Source: Roseateles_B sp041905785
Lineage (GTDB): Bacteria; Pseudomonadota; Gammaproteobacteria; Burkholderiales; Burkholderiaceae_C
NCBI GenBank assembly: GCA_041905785.1
Contig: JAYRKJ010000010.1
Coordinates: 62,001-126,000 of the forward strand
Direction: 5' to 3'
Length of the DNA stretch: 64,000 nucleotides
Part shown: one piece after another, positions 1 to 10,823 of the stretch
Numbering within the stretch: position 1 is the first letter of the stretch
Layout of the letters: each line of letters opens with the position of its first letter
The notes under the pieces: generated by a model
Told to the model about the DNA's origin: nothing
Seen by the model: only the letters and a program-made list of their open reading frames with translations
Database searches by the model: none
Position numbers and translations under genes: made by a program

Positions 1-873
1 GGCCAGGCCCGCGGCGGGCTTTTCTGGGATGGGCGCGCCAATGACCGCGCGGCCCAGGCGCGCGGCCCGCTCTTTGCCGCCAACGAGATGGCCAACAGCG
101 ACGTGGCCAGCTACGTGCGGCGGCTGCGCACCGTCAGCGCCTTCCCCGACTTGCTGACGGCCAGCGGCCTCAGCGCCGCAGCCAGCGACACGCAGTTGCT
201 GGACGCGAGCCTGCAGGCCCTGTCGCGCTACCAGCAGCAGGACCCGGACTTCGCGCCCTTCAGCAGCAAGTTCGACGCCGTGCAGGACGGCCGCGCCCGC
301 TTCAGCGCCCAGGAAGCGCGGGGCTTCGCGGCCTTCACGGACCCGCGCAAGGGCAATTGCGCGAGCTGCCACAGCGCCAGCCCGCCGCCCAACGCGCCTG
401 GCGGCGCGCGGGCCTTGTTCACCAATCACGGCTACTTCGCCCTGGGCGTGCCGCGCAATCGCAGCGCCGCCACGCAGAATCCCGCCTTCTTCGACCTGGG
501 CCTGTGCGGCCCGCAGCGCAGCGACCTCGGCGCGCAGGACGCGCTCTGCGGCAAGTTCCGCGTCCCCAGCTTGCGCAATGTGGCGTTGACCGCGCCCTAC
601 TTCCACAACGCGCGATTCCAGACCCTGGAGGAAGTGGTGGGCTTCTACGCCACGCGTGACCTGGATCCGGCCCGCTGGTATCCAGTCGTCAACGGCCAGG
701 TCCAGCGCTACGACGACCTGCCAGGGCCCTACCAGGGCAACGTGCACCGCGGCGCGCCTTTCGACCGCCGGCCCGGCCAACTGCCTGCGCTGAGTGCACA
801 GGACGTGAATGACATCGTCGCCTTCCTGCAGACTCTCAGCGACGGCTACCAGGCCCCCAAGGGCGCGAACTGA
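1..873 (+). CDS. Di-haem cytochrome c peroxidase / MauG-family protein, 5' end outside window
   Basis: The frame is open from the first base, so the gene enters from the left and about 290 C-terminal codons are seen. The visible start reads GLFWDGRA and then EMAN, as in the MauG/cytochrome c peroxidase family. One haem-binding site (CASCH) lies at visible residues 120-124, and the APYFHNA motif typical of this family follows around residue 198. The first haem site would be upstream of the window. Such proteins are periplasmic and reduce hydrogen peroxide or oxidise protein or small-molecule targets with two c-type haems. The gene converges with the next one, with only 15 bases between stop codons. 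The family call is firm; the substrate is unknown. Confidence 0.85.
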   Translation, partial: GQARGGLFWDGRANDRAAQARGPLFAANEMANSDVASYVRRLRTVSAFPDLLTASGLSAAASDTQLLDASLQALSRYQQQDPDFAPFSSKFDAVQDGRARFSAQEARGFAAFTDPRKGNCASCHSASPPPNAPGGARALFTNHGYFALGVPRNRSAATQNPAFFDLGLCGPQRSDLGAQDALCGKFRVPSLRNVALTAPYFHNARFQTLEEVVGFYATRDLDPARWYPVVNGQVQRYDDLPGPYQGNVHRGAPFDRRPGQLPALSAQDVNDIVAFLQTLSDGYQAPKGAN

Positions 874-888
874 CAGCGTTGACGCCGC

Positions 889-2157
889 TCAGCAGCTCCG
901 GGATGCGGCGGCCGAGCGGCGTGCACGCCAGGCCTTCACCGCCTGGTGCCAGCCCTTGGCTCGCTCCAGCCATTCGCCAAACAGGCGCTCCGCAGAGCAC
1001 AGCGCCCAGGTCCGCAGGCTGCTCTTGTACAGCAGCAGGTGGCCGCGAGACTCGACACGATTGGTGGACTGATGACTGTGCGAGGGCGAGCTGTAGCCGA
1101 GATCGATGGCGCTGAAGCGCCCTTCGCTGCTCAGATCCTCGATGGCCAGGTACAGGATGGAGGTGCCCACCGAGAAGCGCAGCATGGCCGGATCGGTCAG
1201 CACGTTGTGCAGATGCAGGGTCTGTCCGTACTGCGTCGCCACCAGGGCGGCCACAGGCACGCCGTCGGACTGCAGCACATAGCAGCGCAGCATACCCAGC
1301 CGGGCCATGGCCGCAAACTTCTCCCGGGAGATCAGCGCGCCCTTCACCTCCGGCGGGGCCAGCCGATCGATGGCTGCCGCCAGCACATCCACGGCTTCCG
1401 GCCGGTCGACGCGCAGCAGTTCCATGGGTGCATGCTCGCGCAGCAGCCGGACCTGGCGCTTCAGGTTGTAGCGGTGCTTGCTGCCGAATTGCGCCAGATA
1501 GGCGTTGAAGTCACCAGGCAGGGGGATCTTGTGGCATTCGCGCCAGCCGTTGAGCACGCAGGCGTGCAGGCCCCGCTGGCGGCAGAGGATCTCCAGGCCT
1601 TGATGGCAGTCGCTCTGTTGCGGCAGGGATGGCAGCGACAGGCCGCTCACCCGGCGGCGCTGGGCGAAGAGGAAGCGGACCATGCACGCCAGCACGGCCG
1701 GGGATTCGTCCCCCAGCACCGTGCTGCCCATCACCGTGCCCACATGCAGGCTGCCCAGCTTGAAACGCCAATGCCGGACCTGCAGCCCCATGGCCAGGTC
1801 ACGGTAGCGGATGAGCGTCAGGGCCAGCAGTCGACCGCCGGCGGCGTCGCGCACCGTCAGGATCTCGACTTCCTTGGGGTCCTGGCTCGTCGCGCGGATG
1901 TACTGCAGAAAGCCCGGCGACTGGTAGATGGGCTCCGGCCCGCCGTTGATGGCCAGCAGCTCCTCCCATTCGCGCAGGAAAGCGGGATCCTGCTCACGCT
2001 CGGTTTCCCACTGGACCCGATAAGGCTGTTGGCCGGCCGTGCCGACCTCGCCCTGAGAGCGGGCACCGGTCTGCACAGCCGCATCAACGCGGCACGCGCC
2101 GGCACCCGGCTCCGCGCATGACCTGTCGACCTGCTTCTGCACCCTAGCCCCATTCAT
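889..2157 (-). CDS. GNAT-type acyltransferase (FemAB/BioF2-like fold)
   Basis: A 422-residue cytoplasmic protein. The C-terminal half carries the HRYNLKRQVRLLREH segment and the later VAALVATQYGQTLHLHNVL stretch seen in the Acetyltransf_6 group, which transfers acyl or aminoacyl groups and is often linked to exopolysaccharide or cell-envelope synthesis. Here no polysaccharide genes are adjacent, so the acceptor is unknown. The first about 50 residues look low in conservation (Arg/Ala/Gly-rich), and the true start may be an internal codon near the ETEREQDPAF segment. The upstream AAGTGA before the chosen ATG is a weak ribosome site. The gene is single, converging with the peroxidase gene. Confidence 0.7.
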   Translation of the reverse strand: MNGARVQKQVDRSCAEPGAGACRVDAAVQTGARSQGEVGTAGQQPYRVQWETEREQDPAFLREWEELLAINGGPEPIYQSPGFLQYIRATSQDPKEVEILTVRDAAGGRLLALTLIRYRDLAMGLQVRHWRFKLGSLHVGTVMGSTVLGDESPAVLACMVRFLFAQRRRVSGLSLPSLPQQSDCHQGLEILCRQRGLHACVLNGWRECHKIPLPGDFNAYLAQFGSKHRYNLKRQVRLLREHAPMELLRVDRPEAVDVLAAAIDRLAPPEVKGALISREKFAAMARLGMLRCYVLQSDGVPVAALVATQYGQTLHLHNVLTDPAMLRFSVGTSILYLAIEDLSSEGRFSAIDLGYSSPSHSHQSTNRVESRGHLLLYKSSLRTWALCSAERLFGEWLERAKGWHQAVKAWRARRSAAASRSC

Positions 2158-2500
2158 TGATTCACTTGTCGCATGCCGGGCTCAAAACACCCGGCTGCGC
2201 CTCCCCCATGACTGCTTCATCCGCTGAAGCCCGCGAGGCCGCCGCACCAGAGGCCCGGTGCCAGCGCCGCCGCTCTGCCCAGGATACAAGTAGAAACGCT
2301 GGGCAACGGCGGGGATGATATGCGCGCCGCGGCGGCTGCCGACCCTCTCAGGTGACGCAGCCCTTCATTCGGGGGGACGATGCTTCGTGCAACCCTGCAC
2401 ACCTGATGCCGGATTGCGCTTGAACGGCACCGCGCCCCGTTCAGGTGATTTTCGCAAGCGCTGCGTCCGCCTGCTTTCAAAAAGCTGTCAACGGCCCGGC
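2158..2500. other. Intergenic stretch without a supported gene
   Basis: About 340 bases between the acyltransferase start and the terminator of the alanine dehydrogenase gene. An open frame of 87 codons on the minus strand (2217-2480) is Arg/Ala/Ser-rich, has no recognisable motif and is not believed. No riboswitch consensus, tRNA or convincing -35/-10 pair was seen. Confidence 0.45.
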
Positions 2501-2530
2501 AAGAAAAGAAAAGCCGGGCGAACCCGGCTT
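2501..2530 (-). terminator. Intrinsic terminator of the alanine dehydrogenase gene
   Basis: On the minus strand a perfect stem AAGCCGGG / CCCGGCTT with a four-base loop (2511-2530) is followed by TTCTTTTCTT (2501-2510). It lies 24 bases downstream of the ald stop codon. Confidence 0.85.
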
Positions 2531-2553
2531 GAGGCCACTTGGCGACAGGAAGT

Positions 2554-3669
2554 TCAGGCCAGCAGGCTGTCGGCCGCGACGTAGTCGTAGCCCAGATCGC
2601 GCGCGACGGCTTCGTAAGTGACCTTGCCCTGGGCCACGTTGAGGCCGGCCTTCAGGTGGACGTTGTCCTTGAGGGCTTGGCGCCAGCCCTTGTCGGCCAG
2701 GGCCACGGCATGGCCGATGGTGGCGTTGTTCAGCGCGAAGGTGGAGGTGCGGGCTACGGCGCCGGGCATGTTGGCCACGCAGTAGTGGACCACGCCGTCC
2801 ACCACATAAGTGGGTTCGGCATGCGTGGTGGCATGCGAGGTCTCGAAGCAGCCGCCCTGGTCGATGGCGACATCCACCACCACGGCGCCCTTCTTCATGC
2901 GCGAGACCATGTCGCGGGTCACCAGCTTGGGTGCCGCCGCGCCGGGAATCAGCACGCCGCCGATCACGAGATCAGCCGCCAGCACCGACTCCTCCACGCT
3001 CTGGGCGTTGGAGTACTGGGTCGTGATGCGATTGCCAAAGATCAAGTCCAGCTGCCGCAACCGGTCCACGCTCTTGTCCAGCACCGTGACGCGGGCGCCC
3101 AGGCCCACGGCCATCTGCAGCGCATGGGTGCCGACCACGCCGGCACCGATGATGGTGACCTGGGCGGGCGCCACGCCGGGCACGCCACCCAGCAGCACGC
3201 CCATGCCGCCCTTGCTCTTCTCCAGATGGGCCGCGCCGGCCTGGATGGACATGCGGCCGGCGACCTCGCTCATCGGGGCCAGCAGAGGCAGGCCGCCGCC
3301 GGGGCCGGTGATGGTTTCGTAGGCGATGCAGATGGCACCGCTCTTGACCAGGGCCGCGGTCTGCTCGGGATCCGGCGCCAGGTGCAGGTAGGTGTAGAGG
3401 ATCTGGCCCTCACGCAGCATCGCGCACTCCTGCGGCTGCGGCTCCTTGACCTTGACGATCATCTCGCTCTGGGCGAAGACCGTGGCCGCGTCCGGCGCGA
3501 TCTGCGCCCCGGCGGCGACGTACTGCTCGTCGCTCAGACCGATGGCGGCGCCCGCCTGGGTCTGCACCAGCACGCTATGGCCGCGGCTGGTGAGCTCGCG
3601 CACGCTGGCCGGCGTCAGGCCGACGCGGTACTCGTGGTTCTTGATTTCCTTGGGGCATCCGATCTTCAT
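2554..3669 (-). CDS. ald: Alanine dehydrogenase
   Basis: 371 residues, the normal length for the NAD-dependent enzyme that interconverts L-alanine and pyruvate plus ammonia. It begins MKIGCPKEIKNHEYRVGLTP, which matches the family start almost exactly, so the ATG at 3669 is chosen over a frame that stays open 26 codons further upstream. That ATG is preceded by AAGGAGA at good spacing. The Rossmann segment (IIGAGVVGTHALQMAVGLGA) begins around residue 170, with the following acidic/lysine position in VLDKS. The enzyme is cytoplasmic and probably works in alanine catabolism. It has its own terminator downstream and no co-directional partner close enough to prove an operon. Confidence 0.96.
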   Translation of the reverse strand: MKIGCPKEIKNHEYRVGLTPASVRELTSRGHSVLVQTQAGAAIGLSDEQYVAAGAQIAPDAATVFAQSEMIVKVKEPQPQECAMLREGQILYTYLHLAPDPEQTAALVKSGAICIAYETITGPGGGLPLLAPMSEVAGRMSIQAGAAHLEKSKGGMGVLLGGVPGVAPAQVTIIGAGVVGTHALQMAVGLGARVTVLDKSVDRLRQLDLIFGNRITTQYSNAQSVEESVLAADLVIGGVLIPGAAAPKLVTRDMVSRMKKGAVVVDVAIDQGGCFETSHATTHAEPTYVVDGVVHYCVANMPGAVARTSTFALNNATIGHAVALADKGWRQALKDNVHLKAGLNVAQGKVTYEAVARDLGYDYVAADSLLA

Positions 3670-3833
3670 GGCTTGTCTCCTTGCTGGGCCTCGTGAGCCG
3701 GGGTTCTGAAGCCACCGGTTGTACGACCGCCGACGGCGCCACCGCAAGCGCCATTCACCGAACTCGCCCCTTATTAGCGGCGCTTATGGCGCAGCGCAGC
3801 AATGCCGGGGCGCTGGACGGGCCCCGGCGCCCT

Positions 3834-4079
3834 TCAGACCTGCGCCCAGGACTCGATCTGCAGCACCCCGCTCTCCAGCTGGCGGGCCTGCACCTGCAGG
3901 CGCTGCCCCAGCAAGGCCTCCAGCACTTCATCGCGGAAGACGTTCCCGCCCAGCCGGCGAACCGGCAAGACCTGACCCCCATCCAGGCGCAGCACCAGCC
4001 CCTGCCGCTCACTCTTGCTGCCAGCAGCGAGACGGTGCCGCTCGAGGACACCGGTCCAGCTTTGCAGTGGACGGCTCAT
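3834..4079 (-). CDS. Small protein of unknown function, partner of the C25-like gene
   Basis: 81 residues, not recognised as a known family. It starts only 9 bases after the stop of the caspase-like gene upstream on the same strand, so the two are probably co-transcribed and translationally coupled. The C-terminal two thirds read as a compact fold with regular hydrophobic spacing (LVLRLDGGQVLPVRRLGG, then VLEALLGQRLQVQARQLESG). There is no signal peptide or membrane segment. CTGAGG precedes the ATG. An inhibitor, adaptor or substrate role for the neighbouring protease-like protein is possible but is inference from position only. Confidence 0.65.
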   Translation of the reverse strand: MSRPLQSWTGVLERHRLAAGSKSERQGLVLRLDGGQVLPVRRLGGNVFRDEVLEALLGQRLQVQARQLESGVLQIESWAQV

Positions 4080-4088
4080 GCGAGCGCC

Positions 4089-5600
4089 TCAGGCCGCGCG
4101 GGCATGCAGGCGCCGCACATGGAGGAGCACGCCGTCCTGTTCGGTCGCCACCAGCGTCACCAATTGGCCGTTGGCGCGCCGCCCCTTGAGCACGTGGATG
4201 CTGCGCGGCGGCACCTTCGGCCCGATCCTGGCGGCCTGCAGCACATAGCTGCGCCGCTGCGCTGTCCGCACATCCAGACCGCTCTCCCTGGCCATGGCGC
4301 GCAAGACCTTCTCGACGGGCGCCGCCGGGGTCTGCCGGCTGTCTTGCAACAGGGGCAGCGACCGCGCCAGGTTCAGCCCTTCGCGCTCCAGCCGCTCGCG
4401 GCGCAAGCCGCGCACGCCGCGATCCTGGACCTTGGCAAATGCCGCCCTGAAGGCCCGCGTCTTGGCCAGGGCGTGGCTGGCGAAATCAACCACTTGCAAG
4501 GAGGGATCCCCCAACAGGTAGAACTGCGCCAGGGTCTTGAGGTCATAAGGATCCAGATGGGTGCGCTCGCCGGCGAACTTCTGGCGGGCCTCCAGCGCGG
4601 CACGGCCCAGCGAAGCGCCGGCCAGGATGCGCTGCAGGAAATACTGGCAGATCAGGTCGGCCGAACCGTTGCCCTCGCTGGGCCCATAGGCAATGGTGGT
4701 ACTGCCGAAGAAGCCCCAGGCGCCATCTGCCAGATAGCTCAAGGCGATGCCCAGCTGCCCCCCGGCATCCGCGGGGTCGTAGAGCTGGGCGCCATAGCAG
4801 CACTCCGCGGCGATCACGGTGCCCGCGCTGATGCGTCCGCGCAGGTGGCTCGCCCGATGAGCCACCGGGTAGTCGTCGCCCTTCTGACCCAGGTACTCCG
4901 GGCTCGCGTCACCGCCATGGCAGTTGATGAAATGCACCCGCGGCGCCAGCTCGGCCTTGCTCCAGCGCGGGCCTTGCGGCGGCGCCAGCTTGAGTTGATC
5001 CGCGTGCCCGAAGAGATTGCTGAGGCTCAGCCGCGTGGAGGCCTGCCACTCGGCCGCGCTCAGGCCGAAGCTCTGCTGGAAGAGCTCGCGCGGCAGCGGC
5101 CTGGCGCGCGCGGCGGCACGGATCAGCTGCAGCAGCAGGTCAGGCTTGCTGGCCCCCGGAATGTCCGGCAGCCGGCCAACCACCCGGCTCGGCCCCTGGA
5201 AACGCGCCGCATTGGTGCTGTAGGGGGCCTCACAGGCATAGGGCAGGTCACTGGGCACGGTCTTGTCGGTGTCCCCGTCTTCGCCGGTATAGGCAGGGTT
5301 GACCAGCGGCACCAGCGGCAGCACGTCCTGCGCGCCCAGCAGCAGGAAGTAGTGCGGCGCCAGAGCACTGGCCAGCCCGTCAATGGCAGCCTTGAGCGCC
5401 TTGGGGTCCGCCTTGGCCACCGGGTTCAGGCCGTGGCGCTTCATGGCCGCGGCCTCATCCACGCTCAGCACTTCGGTATCGATGCCGCGGCGCCGGTCTG
5501 CCGCCACCAGAGACTTCAGCGCCGCGTCGATGCGGCCAAGCCCGGCCTGTCCGTACTTGCTCGCCAGCGCTGCGCCGTGGCGCAGGATCAGTTTGTCCAT
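4089..5600 (-). CDS. C25 (gingipain/caspase-like) cysteine peptidase homologue, cytoplasmic
   Basis: 503 residues. A His-Gly site (INCHGGD, His228) and a Cys site (AAECCYGA, Cys267/268) 40 residues apart reproduce the caspase-clan dyad order. Around them are segments usual in peptidase C25: FLLLGAQDVLPL near 85, VVGRLPDIPG near 140, a Gly-rich FFGSTT segment near 297 and YLLGDPSLQVVD near 363. There is no signal peptide, unlike secreted gingipains, so it should act in the cytoplasm. The start at 5600 has GGGGAG upstream; an earlier in-frame ATG at 5645 lacks this. The region after residue 370 is Arg-rich and unassigned. It is followed by a tightly coupled 81-residue gene. Family is likely; targets and activity are unknown. 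Confidence 0.8.
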   Translation of the reverse strand: MDKLILRHGAALASKYGQAGLGRIDAALKSLVAADRRRGIDTEVLSVDEAAAMKRHGLNPVAKADPKALKAAIDGLASALAPHYFLLLGAQDVLPLVPLVNPAYTGEDGDTDKTVPSDLPYACEAPYSTNAARFQGPSRVVGRLPDIPGASKPDLLLQLIRAAARARPLPRELFQQSFGLSAAEWQASTRLSLSNLFGHADQLKLAPPQGPRWSKAELAPRVHFINCHGGDASPEYLGQKGDDYPVAHRASHLRGRISAGTVIAAECCYGAQLYDPADAGGQLGIALSYLADGAWGFFGSTTIAYGPSEGNGSADLICQYFLQRILAGASLGRAALEARQKFAGERTHLDPYDLKTLAQFYLLGDPSLQVVDFASHALAKTRAFRAAFAKVQDRGVRGLRRERLEREGLNLARSLPLLQDSRQTPAAPVEKVLRAMARESGLDVRTAQRRSYVLQAARIGPKVPPRSIHVLKGRRANGQLVTLVATEQDGVLLHVRRLHARAA

Positions 5601-5765
5601 GCCAAGAACTCCCCTGTGAACCAAATGGCGGATTGTTGCGGTCATCTGCCGCGCAGGGCAAGCGCCTCTCCCTGGTTCAGTCCGCGTCCTTCAGCGGCGG
5701 GAAGACAGGCCAGGGCAGCCCCTCTAAGCTGCAGGCTCTCGATCCAACGCAGCAGGAGCCCATCC

Positions 5766-6215
5766 ATGAAAGCCCCCCCGCAAGGCTGGCCTCGCATCGC
5801 CAGCAGCGTCATTTACGAAGATGCCAACGCCGCCATTGCCTGGCTGGTCCGTGCCTTCGGCTTCACCGTGCAGCTCAAGGTTGACGGCCCGGACGGCCGC
5901 GTGCGGCACAGCCAGCTGCGTTACGGCGAGGGCCTGGTCATGGTGGGTGAAGGCGGCCCCGAGCACTCGGCGCGCTTTGGCGTGCCGATGAGCAGCCCGC
6001 AGGCCTGCGGCGGCGTCAACACACAGGTGCTGATGCTCTATGTGGATGACGTCCAGGCCCATTGCGAGCAGGCCCGCGCGGCCGGCGCCCGCATCGTGTT
6101 GGAGCCCGCGGTGCAGGATTACGGCCCCGAGTACTGGGCCGATCGATGCTATGGCGCCCAGGACCCGGAGGGCCATCTCTGGTGGTTCTGCGAGCGTCTG
6201 CGGGATCCCCGCTAA
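5766..6215 (+). CDS. VOC-family (glyoxalase/bleomycin-resistance-like) protein
   Basis: 149 residues with the beta-alpha-beta-beta-beta repeats of the vicinal oxygen chelate fold. SVIYEDANAAIAWLVRAFGF at the N-terminus is the characteristic first module, and DPEGHLWWFCE near the end holds the usual late metal-side segment. The ATG at 5766 has AGGAG upstream; a far longer open frame extending upstream is only a GC-rich shadow. The gene diverges from the C25-like gene across about 165 bases. These proteins range from dioxygenases to drug-binding proteins, so no substrate can be given. Confidence 0.88.
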   Translation: MKAPPQGWPRIASSVIYEDANAAIAWLVRAFGFTVQLKVDGPDGRVRHSQLRYGEGLVMVGEGGPEHSARFGVPMSSPQACGGVNTQVLMLYVDDVQAHCEQARAAGARIVLEPAVQDYGPEYWADRCYGAQDPEGHLWWFCERLRDPR

Positions 6216-6265
6216 AGCCCTGTTCCCGCGCACCGGTGGCCACGCCATGAACGGCGAAGCCTAGC

Positions 6266-6310
6266 TTCGCTGAGTTCGCTGAGTTCGCTGAATTCGCTGA
6301 ATTCGCTGAA
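6266..6310 (+). repeat. Five tandem copies of a 9-base unit TTCGCTGAR
   Basis: Two TTCGCTGAG copies followed by three TTCGCTGAA copies, perfectly phased, in the spacer after the VOC gene. It lies outside any gene believed to be real. Confidence 0.95.
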
Positions 6311-6414
6311 TGGCACGGGTCCTGTAACGAGACGATCAAAGTCCCTCGGCATGATGGGGTTCCCTTCGATCCGCTGGTCCTGCGATCGCCACCGAAACTA
6401 CCCGCGAGTGCCCC

Positions 6415-6945
6415 ATGAGACTGCAAAAGACCGACCTGGCCCGACAGCTGCTGAGCAGCCCCCGCCGCGATCTTCCCGCGGGCCACCGCATGCTGCTGAT
6501 CACCGTGGATGGGCGCCGGGACTTGCATCAGCTGCGCGATCTCGCCCGCAATCTGGGCTTGGCCGCCAGCGTGGTGGAAGACCTCTACGGCCGCGGCCTG
6601 ATCGCCCCGGTGGAGGCGGATCTGCAGGCGCAGCAGCAGGCCCATGAGGCCACGGCGCGTGAACGGGCCCGCGAGGCGGCCCTGGCTGCACAACAGGCGG
6701 CGGTGGAGCAGGCCCGCCGGCTGGCGCGAGCCAAGCTCTACGCCATGGATCTGGTCGCCCGCATGCTGGTTGGCCAGGACGGCGATTTGCGTGCCCTGGC
6801 CCGCCATATCGAATGCGAAGAAGGACTTCAGCTGTGGCTGGAGGCCGCCGCCCAGCAAATCCGCGAACGCTCCAGCGAGGAGCGGGCTGAGCGCTTCAAA
6901 GAACGCGTGCGGGAGGAAATGGGGCGAGGGCTGGCACTGGCCTGA
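6415..6945 (+). CDS. Hypothetical protein with central coiled coil
   Basis: 176 residues, family not recognised. The N-terminal 65 residues resemble a small winged-helix-like arrangement (DLHQLRDLARNLGLAASVVE, then LYGRGLIAPVE), as in proteins that ask whether a growing pattern is present. Residues about 70-115 are Ala/Glu/Arg/Gln-rich and predict a long charged helix or coiled coil. A helical C-terminal part follows (MDLVARMLVGQDGDLRALARH). There is no export signal. It stands alone between the repeat and a convergent solute-binding gene. Codon usage looks like that of its neighbours. Confidence 0.75.
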   Translation: MRLQKTDLARQLLSSPRRDLPAGHRMLLITVDGRRDLHQLRDLARNLGLAASVVEDLYGRGLIAPVEADLQAQQQAHEATARERAREAALAAQQAAVEQARRLARAKLYAMDLVARMLVGQDGDLRALARHIECEEGLQLWLEAAAQQIRERSSEERAERFKERVREEMGRGLALA

Positions 6946-6999
6946 TCCAGCCGCGCGGGCTCGCCGTCCGCGGGAGCGGCGCTGGCCGTCCTACCGCGG

Positions 7000-7767
7000 T
7001 CAGCGCGCGGCGGCTGGAGCCTGGATCGCCCGCTCGCGCAGCGTCTTCAATTCGCCCGAGCTGCGCAGCATCTCGAAGGCATCGGCGAAACGCTTGAAGA
7101 GCGCCGGGTCCACCTTGGGATTGAAGGCGAAATAGCAGCCGTAGCCCTTTTGCAGCATGTGTGCCACGGTCAGCTGGCTGACGTCCAGACCCAGGCGTGC
7201 CGCCTGGTGCAGGTAAGGCAGGGACAGGCCGGCAATCATGTCCAGGTGGCCGGCATAAAGCATGCGGGTCGAGGTCTCGCTGCCCGGCGTCTGGTAGACG
7301 CTGCGCTCCGGCATGCCTGCCTCGCGAACCATCTTGCCTGCAGGCGAGCCCTTGACCACACCGACACGCAAGGCTCGGGCGTCCGGCGTGGTGGGGCTGA
7401 AGTCCAGGCCGCTGCTGCGCAAGGTCAGCACCACCACATCGCAGTCGTCCAGCGGACCGACCCAACGGTAATGCGGCTCGCGCGCCGGTGTGCGCACGAC
7501 GACATACAGAAAGCTGTTGGGCACTTCGTCCAGGGTCTTCAGGCCGCGGGCAAAGGGCTGGATGCTGCGCTGTACGCGCAGGCCGCTCTGCGCCGCCACA
7601 CGGTCCAGCACCTCATTGGCCAGGCCCACGAAGCGCCCGCCCTCCAGGTAGGAAAAGGGCGGCACGTCTTCGGTGACACCCAGCAGGTCGCCGGACCACG
7701 CCGCCGACACCGCGCCGAGCAACAGCACCGCCCCGGCCAGGATTCGCTGCCATGTGCTGCAAGCCAT
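7000..7767 (-). CDS. Periplasmic solute-binding protein, family 3 type
   Basis: 255 residues with an N-terminal signal peptide (QRILAGAVLLLGAVSAAWS). The mature protein begins LLGVTEDVPPFSYLEGGRFVG, the classic opening of the SBP_bac_3 fold that binds amino acids or similar polar solutes. AGGAGA precedes the ATG at 7767, which is preferred to an upstream start lacking a signal-peptide arrangement. No permease or ATPase gene is adjacent, so this is a stand-alone binding protein. Such orphans can feed a distant transporter or act in sensing. Family call good; ligand unknown. Confidence 0.82.
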   Translation of the reverse strand: MACSTWQRILAGAVLLLGAVSAAWSGDLLGVTEDVPPFSYLEGGRFVGLANEVLDRVAAQSGLRVQRSIQPFARGLKTLDEVPNSFLYVVVRTPAREPHYRWVGPLDDCDVVVLTLRSSGLDFSPTTPDARALRVGVVKGSPAGKMVREAGMPERSVYQTPGSETSTRMLYAGHLDMIAGLSLPYLHQAARLGLDVSQLTVAHMLQKGYGCYFAFNPKVDPALFKRFADAFEMLRSSGELKTLRERAIQAPAAAR

Positions 7768-7890
7768 CCTCGTCTCCTGCTGCGCCTGCCTGAGGCCCTT
7801 GGGCCACATTGGGCGCCCGCCGCCGGCGCAGGTCAATGGGCGCTTGGCGCCGCTGGCGTGAGGTGCCGCCGATGCAGTGCGAAACGGCGC

Positions 7891-8802
7891 TCAGCCCTGC
7901 CGCTTCGCCAGCATGGCGCGCGCCACGCGGGAGACCGGCGGGCGGCCCAGCTGCTCGGAGATGTAGGCGCCTGCGTCAACCAGCTTGTCCAGGTCGATGC
8001 CGGTCTCGATCCCCAGGCCATTGAGCAGGAAGACCACGTCTTCGCTGGCCACATTGCCCGTGGCACCCTTGGCGTAAGGACAGCCGCCGAGCCCTGCGAC
8101 GCTGGCATCGAAGGTGTGGATGCCCATCTCCAGGCAGGCATAGATATTGGCCAGGGCCTGACCGTAGGTGTCGTGGAAATGCCCGCTCACCTCGTGCAGC
8201 GGATAGTGCTTCAGCGCCCGCTCCATGGCCGCCTGAATGCGCCTGGGCGTGCCCACGCCAATGGTGTCCGCCACGCCCAGGTGGTCCACGCCGATGGCCT
8301 TCATCAGCTGCACGACGCGCTCGACCTGGTCCGGCAAGATGTCGCCCTCGTAGGGGCAGCCCACCGCGCAGGACAGCGCGCCGCGCACCTTGAGCCCGGC
8401 CGCATGGGCGGCCTCGACCACGGGGGCAAAGCGTTCGATGCTTTCAGCCACGCTGCAGTTGATGTTCTTCTGGCTGAAAGCCTCGGAGGCTGCGCCGAAG
8501 ACCACGATCTCGTCGGGCTTCGTGGGCAGCGCCGCTTCCAGGCCCTTCATGTTCGGCGTCAGCACGCTGTAGTGCACGCCGGGGCGGCGCTCGATGGCGG
8601 CCATCACCGCCGTGTTGTCGCCCATCTGCGGCACCCACTTGGGGCTGACGAAGCTGGTGACCTCGATGTTCTTCAAGCCAGCGTCCTGCAGCAAGCTGAC
8701 CAAGCGGGCCTTGTGCTCGGTCGCAACGGGCTGCTTCTCATTCTGCAGGCCGTCGCGAGGGCCGACCTCGACCAGGGTGACTTGGTGCGGCAAGTTGCTC
8801 AT
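7891..8802 (-). CDS. liuE: Hydroxymethylglutaryl-CoA lyase
   Basis: 303 residues; cleaves HMG-CoA to acetoacetate and acetyl-CoA, the last step of leucine degradation. It starts MSNLPHQVTLVEVGPRDGLQ, the substrate/metal site of the HMGL-like TIM barrel (Arg and Asp in GPRDG). The signature GLGGCPYAKGATGN with the catalytic cysteine is near residue 230, and the metal-binding FHDTYGQA lies upstream of it. AGGAG stands 6 bases before the ATG. It follows the carboxylase subunit gene by 20 bases on the same strand, so co-transcription is likely. mvaB is an alternative name. Confidence 0.95.
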   Translation of the reverse strand: MSNLPHQVTLVEVGPRDGLQNEKQPVATEHKARLVSLLQDAGLKNIEVTSFVSPKWVPQMGDNTAVMAAIERRPGVHYSVLTPNMKGLEAALPTKPDEIVVFGAASEAFSQKNINCSVAESIERFAPVVEAAHAAGLKVRGALSCAVGCPYEGDILPDQVERVVQLMKAIGVDHLGVADTIGVGTPRRIQAAMERALKHYPLHEVSGHFHDTYGQALANIYACLEMGIHTFDASVAGLGGCPYAKGATGNVASEDVVFLLNGLGIETGIDLDKLVDAGAYISEQLGRPPVSRVARAMLAKRQG

Positions 8803-8822
8803 GAAGGAACTCCTGTGCAGAT

Positions 8823-10823
<2,001 letters not shown>

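Noticed and set aside
2240..2420. Glycine or cobalamin riboswitch upstream of genes near 2.2 kb
   Set aside because: Consensus blocks for either class are absent on both strands.
2217..2480. 87-codon minus-strand frame in the ald spacer
   Set aside because: No motif, biased composition, no ribosome site, overlaps nothing conserved.
3681..5765. Upstream part of the open frame that ends in the VOC gene
   Set aside because: It is antisense to the C25-like gene; the VOC domain and a good ribosome site begin at 5766.
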